DNA of 40,406 nucleotides from Oceanospirillales bacterium (lineage in GTDB: Bacteria > Pseudomonadota > Gammaproteobacteria > Xanthomonadales > SZUA-36), in assembly GCA_003232965.1 (NCBI GenBank), contig QIKG01000097.1, positions 1 to 40,406 on the forward strand, written 5' to 3'. The position numbers and the translations under genes were made by a program. The notes under the pieces were generated by a model. That model saw only the letters and a list, made by a program, of their open reading frames with translations. It did no database searches and was not told where the DNA came from. Shown one piece after another: positions 14,620 to 21,883 of the stretch (within the stretch, counting starts at the first letter, position 1; each line of letters opens with the position of its first letter).

Positions 14620-15648
14620 ATGAAGAATTTTTTATCAAATAAACGCGTCTTGGTTACGGGCGTTTGTGGTACTGTCGGCAGAGAAATTACGCGGATGTTA
14701 CTATCTGGTGACTTTGGCGAACTGGCTGAATTAATTGGTATCGATAACAACGAATCCGAATTATTTTTTGTGGCCCAAGAATTTAACCAGCCCAGCGCTC
14801 AGTTTTTTCTACGAGACCTAAGAGATTACCCGGGTTTACAGGAGGTTTGCCAAAATGTTGATGTTGTTTTCCATGCTGCTGCACTTAAACATGTGGGTAT
14901 TTGCGAACTTTCACCCAGTGAGGCGGTGCAAACCAACATCATAGGCCTTCAAAATTTGATTAATGCCGCTAAAAGATGCCGAGTCGAGCATTTCATTTTT
15001 ACCAGTTCCGATAAAGCGGTTAACCCTACCAATGTAATGGGAACATCTAAGTTAATGGGCGAGCGTTTGGTTACCGCGGCGAACAATTCACGCGAAAACC
15101 AGGGCACCATTTTTGCATCTACACGGTTTGGTAATGTGCTGGGTTCGCGGGGTTCAGTAGTGCCAATATTTCACGACCAAATACTTCAAGGCAAAGATAT
15201 AACCTTAACCAGCCCTGAAATGACACGATTTATTATGTCTATCAGCGAGGCAGCCGACCTTGTCATTGCTTCTGCTGCCGAGGCCAAGGGCGGGGAAGTT
15301 TTTATTACCAAAATGCCGGTTATCCGTATTCAGGATCTTGCTGAAGTAATGGTAGATATGCTGGTGGAAGAGCACTCGCTACCAAAACGGTCAAACATTA
15401 TCGAAATTGGCGTCAAGCCCGGCGAAAAGCTCTATGAAGAACTAATGAGCGATGAAGAAACCGCCCGTGCATTGGAAACAGAGCCGTATTTTGTAGTGTT
15501 GCCGGCGTTCCGGGATATGTACGATATCGACTATAGTTATAACAATGAAGTCGCTAACGCTCTGCTTAAGCCGTATAAATCATCTGAAGAAAAAATGCTT
15601 AGCCAGGCTGAATTAAAAGACTACTTACAAAAGTTTAATATTGTTTAA
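14620..15648 (+). CDS. UDP-GlcNAc 4,6-dehydratase-type SDR (PseB/FlaA1/CapD family)
   Basis: The protein has 342 residues. VLVTGVCGTVGREI is the dinucleotide-binding motif. DNNESELF, HAAALKHVGICE, the SSDKAV active-site segment (Asp-Lys in place of the usual Tyr) and NVMGTSKLMGE are typical of the family. STRFGNVLGSRGSVVPIF, the MTRFIMSI motif and VKPGEKLYEEL complete the match. Members are inverting 4,6-dehydratases making UDP-2-acetamido-4-keto-6-deoxy hexoses for bacterial glycans. It has the size of soluble PseB/FnlA-like enzymes, without the membrane domain of WbpM. No partner aminotransferase (PseC) is visible, so pseudaminic acid is not implied. Confidence 0.88.
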   Translation: MKNFLSNKRVLVTGVCGTVGREITRMLLSGDFGELAELIGIDNNESELFFVAQEFNQPSAQFFLRDLRDYPGLQEVCQNVDVVFHAAALKHVGICELSPSEAVQTNIIGLQNLINAAKRCRVEHFIFTSSDKAVNPTNVMGTSKLMGERLVTAANNSRENQGTIFASTRFGNVLGSRGSVVPIFHDQILQGKDITLTSPEMTRFIMSISEAADLVIASAAEAKGGEVFITKMPVIRIQDLAEVMVDMLVEEHSLPKRSNIIEIGVKPGEKLYEELMSDEETARALETEPYFVVLPAFRDMYDIDYSYNNEVANALLKPYKSSEEKMLSQAELKDYLQKFNIV

Positions 15649-15680
15649 GATTAAAAGTCTCAAACAAAGAGGAGAATAAA

Positions 15681-16826
15681 ATGCGCGTTCTAATACTTGG
15701 GGGTGATGGTTATCTGGGCTGGCCCACCGCAATGCACTTTTCAGCCAAAGGCCACGAAGTTGCCGTGGTTGATAATTACCTGAGGCGCAACATTGCGCGC
15801 GAAACCGACAGCGGAACCCTCTACCCCACGCCTAACCTGCACGAGCGTGCAGAAATATGGGAAGATCATTCCGGTAAAAATATTTCTGTTCATATTGGTG
15901 ACCTGTGCGACTGGAATTTTATTAATTCCCTATTTGCCGAATTTAAACCCGACACCATTATTCATTACGCCGAACAACCTTCTGCTCCCTATTCAATGTT
16001 AAGTACAGCCGCAGCCCGGCTGACTCTCTCAAACAATATTGGGGTCACCGGCAATGTTGTGCTGGCGATGAAAGAACACTGCCCTGATGCTCACCTCATC
16101 AAACTGGGCACAATGGGCGAATATGGCACCCCCAATATTGATATAGAAGAAGGCTGGCTTGAAGTTGAACACAAAGGCCGCTCCCAAAAATTTCTCTACC
16201 CCCGCCAGGCAGGCAGTTTGTACCACACCACCAAAGTAATGGACACCGATCTGCTTTGGTTTTATGTGCGTACCTGGGGATTACGAGTAACCGACCTTAT
16301 GCAAGGCCCGGTATATGGCATCTTTACGGATGAAAATACCCACGACGACCGCTTGTTGCCCTGTTTTGCCTATGATGAGATATTTGGCACAGTTATCAAT
16401 CGCTTTGTTGTACAAGCCGTTGCCGGTTACCCACTAACAGTATATGGCAAAGGAGGCCAAACGCGGGGTTACCTCAATCTGAAAGACACCCTGCAATGCC
16501 TTTTACTTGCAGCAGAAAACCCAGCTGATAGCGGTGAAATGAAAATTTACAATCAACTAACTGAAACATTCTCGGTGAATGAAATTGCCGACCATGTGCA
16601 GCGTGTTGGTAAGCAGTTTGGGCTGGATGTACAAATAAAAAGCATAGAAAACCCGAGAAAAGAGTTGGAAGAACATTACTACAACCCGGCACACACCGGA
16701 CTGCTAGAGCTTGGGCTAAAACCAAACTATCTCACAGACGAGGCGCTTGGAGAAATCATCCAAAAAGTCATTCAATATAAAGATGACATTGTGCAAGACC
16801 GTATTTTCCGTGGTGTTAAGTGGTGA
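15681..16826 (+). CDS. UDP-sulfoquinovose synthase homologue (SQD1/SqdB family)
   Basis: This 381-residue SDR matches plant SQD1 and its bacterial and archaeal relatives over its full length. The start is VLILGGDGYLGWPTAMHFS. The family-specific TMGEYGTPNIDIEEG follows (144 on), then YHTTK with Tyr181 and Lys185, TDLMQGPVYG, YGKGGQTRGYL and EEHYYNPAH. The enzyme combines UDP-glucose with sulfite to give UDP-sulfoquinovose, using bound NAD+. One difference: SQD1 enzymes read EQRSAPYSM, from memory, while here it is EQPSAPYSM (Arg to Pro at 100). AGAGGAG at 15668-15674 is an excellent ribosome-binding site. The GT and SDR neighbours, not lipid genes, suggest a glycan rather than sulfolipid use. 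Substrate unproven. Confidence 0.85.
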   Translation: MRVLILGGDGYLGWPTAMHFSAKGHEVAVVDNYLRRNIARETDSGTLYPTPNLHERAEIWEDHSGKNISVHIGDLCDWNFINSLFAEFKPDTIIHYAEQPSAPYSMLSTAAARLTLSNNIGVTGNVVLAMKEHCPDAHLIKLGTMGEYGTPNIDIEEGWLEVEHKGRSQKFLYPRQAGSLYHTTKVMDTDLLWFYVRTWGLRVTDLMQGPVYGIFTDENTHDDRLLPCFAYDEIFGTVINRFVVQAVAGYPLTVYGKGGQTRGYLNLKDTLQCLLLAAENPADSGEMKIYNQLTETFSVNEIADHVQRVGKQFGLDVQIKSIENPRKELEEHYYNPAHTGLLELGLKPNYLTDEALGEIIQKVIQYKDDIVQDRIFRGVKW

Positions 16827-17812
16827 GTAGTAAAAAATGGCTTATCACCGGAGGCTGTGGCTTTATTGGTACATCGCTAATACAACAACTACTGAAAAAC
16901 GATGCGCATACCGACATCCGAATACTGGATAACTTGTCGGTAGGTTCCGAGGAAGACCTTGCTGAAGTGGCTGAATTTAATAAAATAAGCCACCCCGATG
17001 CCCCACCTGAAGGTGTTGAGTTACTGGTTGGCGACATAACAAACGCACAAGACTGCCTAGATGCAAGCAAAGGTATCGATATTATTGTGCACCTTGCAGC
17101 CAATACCGGTGTTGGGCCTTCCGTTGAAGATCCCGAAGGGGATATGCGGGCAAATGTTATCGGCATTTTCAATATGCTGGAGGCTGCGCGGACAAATGCT
17201 GTCAATAAATTCATTTTTGCATCATCCGGCGCACCCATTGGAGAACTAAAAAACCCTCCCATACATGAGGAACTGGCAGCCCACCCAGTTTCACCTTATG
17301 GTGCAAGCAAGCTGGCGGGTGAAGGGTATTGTTCCGCCTATTACCACTCCTTTGGTATCAACACTATTGCCTTGCGGTTTGGTAATGTTTACGGGCCCAG
17401 GAGCAAACACAAAGCCAGCGTTGTTGCCAAGTTCATTAAACAGGCAATAAACGGTGAGACCTGTGAAATTTATGGTACGGGTCTGCAGACCAGGGATTTT
17501 ATTTATATACTGGATCTCGTAGATGCCATCATCAAATCCGCTCAGGTAGATATCGGTGGCGAGGTTTTCCAAATTGCCAGCAGCAAAGAGCGCACAGTCA
17601 ATGAAATCGCAAAAATTGTAGAACAAGAGCTAAAACATCATGGGACGAACCTAAAACTGAAATATGGAGAAGCCAGACCCGGCGATGTCATGAGAAATTT
17701 TTCTGATACAACCAAAGCAAAAAAAATCTTAGGTTGGCATGCGATAACAAATATCAATTATGGGATAAATAAAACAATTGAAAATTTGATAAAAAATCTT
17801 TATCCTAAATAG
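16823..17812 (+). CDS. NAD-dependent epimerase (UDP-hexose 4-epimerase-like SDR)
   Basis: The protein is about 329 residues. LITGGCGFIGTSLIQQLL, LDNLSVGS, GDITNA and HLAANTGVGPS are the Rossmann and substrate-loop motifs. YGASKLAGEGYCSAY carries the catalytic Tyr/Lys, and LRFGNVYGPRSKHKASVVAKF is characteristic of UDP-GlcNAc/GalNAc 4-epimerases. The active-site Ser segment is ASSGAPIGE rather than the common SSAAVYG. GTG 16823 overlaps the upstream stop (GTGA); a GTG three bases earlier is also possible. Coupling to the sulfoquinovose synthase gene suggests it acts on a sugar of the same glycan, perhaps supplying UDP-Gal or UDP-GalNAc. That role could replace the lost galE at 5643-5869. Confidence 0.85.
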   Translation: MSSKKWLITGGCGFIGTSLIQQLLKNDAHTDIRILDNLSVGSEEDLAEVAEFNKISHPDAPPEGVELLVGDITNAQDCLDASKGIDIIVHLAANTGVGPSVEDPEGDMRANVIGIFNMLEAARTNAVNKFIFASSGAPIGELKNPPIHEELAAHPVSPYGASKLAGEGYCSAYYHSFGINTIALRFGNVYGPRSKHKASVVAKFIKQAINGETCEIYGTGLQTRDFIYILDLVDAIIKSAQVDIGGEVFQIASSKERTVNEIAKIVEQELKHHGTNLKLKYGEARPGDVMRNFSDTTKAKKILGWHAITNINYGINKTIENLIKNLYPK

Positions 17813-17863
17813 CTTAAATAAAATTAGCTAATCACACATATATATTATAAAAGGTAGCGAAAC

Positions 17864-19684
17864 ATGAAGTATTCATCAGACGGCGCTAGTATGAATCTTG
17901 CTGCTGCCCCTTATTCAGGTGCATTTTTTAAAAACGTTCATTTCTGGACACCACCAGTATCAACCATAAAACCTAGGAAGAAAAAACCTAACTCCTCTCT
18001 ACGAATGGCTGGGATTGTAAGCAAAAGATTATATGAAGGCCTAAAATATGAGGGCAAGTTATTCCTACTAACACCAAATAACTGGGGCGAGATTTTGCAG
18101 TATGGAAAGCTCGACTTACTTATTGTCGAGTCATGTTGGGAAACTGCAACTGGTGATTGGTATCTGTCACAAGTTACCATTAATGAACAAACAGCACTTT
18201 TAGTAAAATTAATACGGTTGGCTAAAAAACTTTCTATACCATGCGTCTTCTGGAATACTAAAGATCATCTATACCACAGTCATTATGAAGACTTTGCAAA
18301 ACAATTCGATTATATTTTTTGTGCTGATCCTAATGTTGTTGAGTCATTACGAAAACAGCACATAAAAGCAAATATACTCCTTCCCGCAATCCAGCCTGCA
18401 CTCCATAATGCTTTTAGAGAACATGGGGATACCAACGAATTTGAACTCGGTATCCTATTTGATGGCTGGGTAGATCTGATACGCCATTCGGAAAAGCTGC
18501 AAGTACTAAGCATATTGAAAAAATATGGGTTAGCAATAATTGAGTCTAAAGGACGACTGTTACGAGGGAAAATAGATGAACTCCCAGAGTATTCCAGTTC
18601 AATTCTCGGTTGTGTGACAAATGAAATAAGAAGAGTCTGTCTGAAATACGCAAAAACTGCGTTAACATTTGATGTGAGTACTTTTAGTAGCACAGAGCAA
18701 CAATGGAGAGCTCTTGAAATGGCGGGTTTTCGCCTACCGGTGCTGTACAGGGGAAAGTTACCAGATGGTGATATACGGAAAAATATCGTAGATGAGCAAA
18801 TGACAGATAAGGCCCTGATACAAAGGCTTAATCATTTTAAAAACAATGATTTAGATAGGAAAAAAATCGGACACCTTGCTTGGCGTGAGGTCTACAGTAA
18901 CCATACCTTTTCCCATCGCTTACAGTCTATCTGCATGGAGCTAGGGGTTTTTCATGATTGGATTGAGTTTCCTGCAATTAGCATGATTACACCTACCTTT
19001 CGTGTAGAACTGCTAACACGTTGCATCGAGACATTTGAAAAGCAGTCATACCCAAATAAAGATTTAGTTCTTGTCATTAATAGCAATAGACAAGACTTAC
19101 CAGGAGTTGGTGACCTAGTTTCTGACAAAGAGGACATTCAAGTAATACAGATGCCACAAGAGTGTTTCGTGGGTGGTTGCTTGAATATAGGGAATGCTAT
19201 AGCAAAAGGAGAATACTGTCTAAGAGTTGATGATGATGACTTCTATGGTAAATATTGTATTTCTGATATTTCACTTCATTTAAAATCAATAGATATAGAC
19301 TTATTCGGCAAACCGACTCCTTACTTTTTTTTTGAGGGTGACGAATGTGTGTATGAACGACCATTCAGGGTGCCTGATCTGACTATCATTCCGCCAAATG
19401 AACTCGAAGACTGGACCACACATGTTGCTGGTAACCTACTAGGTGGCAAGAGAGAATTTCTTCTTTCCACAGGTTACCCAGATAACGCTTTCGCAGCTGC
19501 CGATAGTAGCTTCTTATATTCTTTGAGTGAAAAAGAGTTTAATTACTGTTGTTTGGATAGTGCTAATATGGTCATTTATCGAGGTTTGAATTTACAGAGC
19601 CATACTTGGAGGCTACCTAAGCATCGTATTCTTGATAATGCAACCGCGCTTGATCAAGAAACACCAAGCGATATGATGTATTAA
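17864..19684 (+). CDS. Bifunctional glycosyltransferase: CgeB-like domain plus GT2 domain
   Basis: The protein has 606 residues. Residues about 60-360 resemble CgeB/DUF3880-type GT-B transferases: LLTPNNWGEILQYGKLDLLIVE early, ADPNVVESLRK in the middle, and FSSTEQQWRALEMAGFRLPVL in the C-terminal lobe. Residues 370-600 are a GT2 domain: SMITPTFRVELLTRCIETF, GGCLNIGNAIAKGEYCLRV and the metal site DDDD at 456-459. Such fusions add two sugars or sugar-phosphates in sequence. The N-terminal half-domain is also recognisable inside the 1239-residue protein at 29064. The ribosome-binding site AAAGG lies about ten bases before ATG 17864. The DNA turns distinctly AT-rich from here. Confidence 0.75.
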   Translation: MKYSSDGASMNLAAAPYSGAFFKNVHFWTPPVSTIKPRKKKPNSSLRMAGIVSKRLYEGLKYEGKLFLLTPNNWGEILQYGKLDLLIVESCWETATGDWYLSQVTINEQTALLVKLIRLAKKLSIPCVFWNTKDHLYHSHYEDFAKQFDYIFCADPNVVESLRKQHIKANILLPAIQPALHNAFREHGDTNEFELGILFDGWVDLIRHSEKLQVLSILKKYGLAIIESKGRLLRGKIDELPEYSSSILGCVTNEIRRVCLKYAKTALTFDVSTFSSTEQQWRALEMAGFRLPVLYRGKLPDGDIRKNIVDEQMTDKALIQRLNHFKNNDLDRKKIGHLAWREVYSNHTFSHRLQSICMELGVFHDWIEFPAISMITPTFRVELLTRCIETFEKQSYPNKDLVLVINSNRQDLPGVGDLVSDKEDIQVIQMPQECFVGGCLNIGNAIAKGEYCLRVDDDDFYGKYCISDISLHLKSIDIDLFGKPTPYFFFEGDECVYERPFRVPDLTIIPPNELEDWTTHVAGNLLGGKREFLLSTGYPDNAFAAADSSFLYSLSEKEFNYCCLDSANMVIYRGLNLQSHTWRLPKHRILDNATALDQETPSDMMY

Positions 19685-19705
19685 ATGTGACAAATTACTT
19701 ATAAA

Positions 19706-20821
19706 ATGAAAATTATATACATAACTAGGGCAGCCTTTGGTTTGTTAGGTGGCGCAGACAGCTATCTTATACCTACATATGCAAATAAAAAGTGCGATGT
19801 TACGGTCCTATCAAACTTCATACCCCATTCTAAAGAGAAAGTTGTTTTTAGTTGCCCAGATCTCGAAATTCATGATGTATATTCCCGCAATACTACAGAA
19901 AGAGTTTTGAAGGTCTTAAATCATATATATAAAATAAAGCCGGATATTATACATATCTTCCACGGGCCTGATTGCTTAAGATACCCATATTTGCTACGAG
20001 GGTTAACCCCAAATGTTAAATGGGTATTAGATTTTCGATCCCCGCCTGTAACAAAAAACCGTACAGAACTTAACAAAGTGTTGTGGCGCTACTTTTTATG
20101 TCAATTTTATTATGACCAAATCCTGACTCACTCAAAGTTAACAATTAAGGATAATTTGCCTTTTCGTTTTAAAAGATTTATCGAGCTACCCCTAGGGGTT
20201 GAGTTAGCAAAAATTCCATTTGCAAATATCGGCAAACTAAAGCCTGTGAAGTTTGTATATATTGGAAGTGTAACAAAATCACGTCAACTTTTTTTACTGG
20301 TCGAATCATTTGCAAAATTCGCAGCCAACACTGAAGCAAGAGTTACTTTAGATATAATTGGTGATGGGAATGCAGTTGGTCCAATCAATGAACTAATATC
20401 TTCTAAGAAAATTAATAACCATGTGCAATTAAAAGGGTTTTTACCTCAACATGAAATTTATAAAATCATGCAAAATTATGATGTTGGAATAGCGTATGTA
20501 CCTTATGATAAATTTACAAGAGCACCATCCTTAAAATCCTTGGAATATGCTGCAGCAGGCTTACCTGTTCTAGCTTCTGATACTAAAGGACATAAAGACT
20601 TTGTTAATCGGTTTGGTTTTAAATTCGATCTTTTTAAAAACTCATCTAACGGGATCATAGATGCTTTTGAATGCTTTCTTAAAGATGGTGTATCACACAC
20701 TAAAATTAACAATAATCTTAAAGTAGTTAAAACCTTTGACTGGGAAAATCTTATTGAGAATATTCTTATACCAACATATACGAAATTATTGAAAACTCAC
20801 CATAACCTAACAAAGAAGTGA
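19706..20821 (+). CDS. GT4-family glycosyltransferase
   Basis: The protein has 371 residues. The N-terminal lobe reads IIYITRAAFGLLGGADSYLI. The C-terminal donor lobe has KFVYIGSVTKSRQL, IIGDGNAVGPINELI, VQLKGFLPQHEIYKIMQ and the acidic motif ending in PSLKSLEYAAAGLPVLAS (EX7-type glutamate in LEYAAAG). This is a retaining GT-B enzyme. It lies 21 bases after the CgeB-GT2 gene with no obvious ribosome-binding site, so coupling to the upstream gene is likely. The base composition is strongly AT-rich like its neighbours, suggesting shared foreign origin. The sugar is unknown. Confidence 0.8.
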   Translation: MKIIYITRAAFGLLGGADSYLIPTYANKKCDVTVLSNFIPHSKEKVVFSCPDLEIHDVYSRNTTERVLKVLNHIYKIKPDIIHIFHGPDCLRYPYLLRGLTPNVKWVLDFRSPPVTKNRTELNKVLWRYFLCQFYYDQILTHSKLTIKDNLPFRFKRFIELPLGVELAKIPFANIGKLKPVKFVYIGSVTKSRQLFLLVESFAKFAANTEARVTLDIIGDGNAVGPINELISSKKINNHVQLKGFLPQHEIYKIMQNYDVGIAYVPYDKFTRAPSLKSLEYAAAGLPVLASDTKGHKDFVNRFGFKFDLFKNSSNGIIDAFECFLKDGVSHTKINNNLKVVKTFDWENLIENILIPTYTKLLKTHHNLTKK

Positions 20822-20907
20822 TATCCTCCCAGCAACCATTAGCCCAGAGCAGGAACAGGTCATGGTCCCTATTTTTGAAATAGGTTAATAATCAGGGGAA
20901 TACAGAT

Positions 20908-21081
20908 ACAGATAATGGTAAGTTTAATAGCAAATGGAGCGCAGTATTTAAAGACGTTAAAAAAACTAAATTACAATCAATAAACCTAAATATGAGCTTG
21001 ATAAATCACGATATGAGAACCACAAATTAGACCTACAAGCGAAAACGAGGCTAAAGAATTAGAAAGCCCTTAAAGTCTCGA
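20908..21081 (+). pseudogene. Decayed duplicate of the following coiled-coil gene
   Basis: Between the GT4 stop and the next gene, broken frames show protein resembling the start of the downstream protein: DNGKFNSKWSAVFKDVKKTK in one frame, then KYELDKSRYENHKLDLQAK in another. The downstream intact copy has ENGNRYKKWSRVVKEIKETD and EEYRDENHKLV in the same order. At least one frameshift and two stop codons separate them. This looks like a tandemly duplicated or split 5' part of a coiled-coil gene in decay. Confidence 0.6.
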
Positions 21082-21720
21082 TTGAAATCACTAAAGACAG
21101 AAAATGGCAACCGGTATAAAAAATGGAGCAGAGTGGTGAAAGAGATTAAAGAAACAGATTTAGAAAAAGCACAAATCCAATTGCAATCAAGAGTACTTAA
21201 AAAAGAGCTTGAGGAATATCGAGATGAGAACCACAAATTAGTCAAATATACAGAGGACTTGTCAAGCTCTTTAAAAAATATAGTCAAAGAATATAAATAC
21301 GAATACTTACTATTAGTAGAACAGTCTGATCGGGTTACATTTGACAATCAGAGATTGACTGAGAAACTAAATAATAGACTGCATGAAATATCTGAACTCC
21401 ACGTTTTGCTTGAAAACACTACAGTAGCATCTCAGTCCTTTCAAAATACCTCTACTATACGAATAAAAAAGATTGCTAAATTACAACAAAACCAACGTGA
21501 GTTAATCAGCAAGATCAAAACCTTACAATCTAAAAATGGAAACAAAGAAAATAGAATTATTCAAAAAGAAAAAGCAATCTTACAATTACAAACTTCATCA
21601 TCCATAAGGATTGGGCAAACATTTGTACAAGCTCTAAGTCAACCTGGGAAGAAAACAATTTTCTTCCCATACTATTTTCTTAAAGCCGTTTTTGAGGCAG
21701 CTTTTGTACATGAAAGGTAA
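21082..21720 (+). CDS. Coiled-coil protein of unknown function, possibly a gene fragment
   Basis: The 212 residues are mostly Lys/Glu/Gln-rich heptads (about 15-165). They end with SSIRIGQTFVQALSQPGKK and a hydrophobic IFFPYYFLKAVFEA. Similar RIGxxxxxPxRK-type tails are seen at the ends of coiled-coil glycan transferases, where they may contact the membrane. The only nearby start is TTG 21082, without a ribosome-binding site. The frame opens just after a stop at 21052, and the preceding DNA looks like decayed gene sequence. It may therefore be the surviving 3' part of a larger sulfotransferase or glycosyltransferase gene. No catalytic motif is visible. Confidence 0.45.
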   Translation: MKSLKTENGNRYKKWSRVVKEIKETDLEKAQIQLQSRVLKKELEEYRDENHKLVKYTEDLSSSLKNIVKEYKYEYLLLVEQSDRVTFDNQRLTEKLNNRLHEISELHVLLENTTVASQSFQNTSTIRIKKIAKLQQNQRELISKIKTLQSKNGNKENRIIQKEKAILQLQTSSSIRIGQTFVQALSQPGKKTIFFPYYFLKAVFEAAFVHER

Positions 21721-21883
21721 GCTAAGCATCTTTGCAGTACCTATTCCCCATTAGTTGTATGATTGATAGAGCTGTAATTCAACCACAGGTCAGATTAATA
21801 CCTAGGAACCCAACACGCTGTCAAGATGGTTGATAGTTTGACTAGGTAATCACAGACATAGGATATTAACGGAAGTTAAATTA

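Noticed and set aside
14620..15648. Pseudaminic-acid or flagellin glycosylation role for the PseB-like dehydratase
   Set aside because: No PseC, PseH, PseI or flagellar gene is visible; the gene context is O-antigen type.
15681..16826. Sulfolipid (SQDG) biosynthesis locus
   Set aside because: No SqdX/SqdD-like glycolipid synthase is adjacent; the glycosyltransferases present look like glycan enzymes. It is not fully excluded, because a synthase could lie elsewhere.
16816..17262. Open antisense frame of about 148 codons over the epimerase gene
   Set aside because: It lies wholly opposite a well-conserved SDR gene, has no ribosome-binding site and no recognisable domain.
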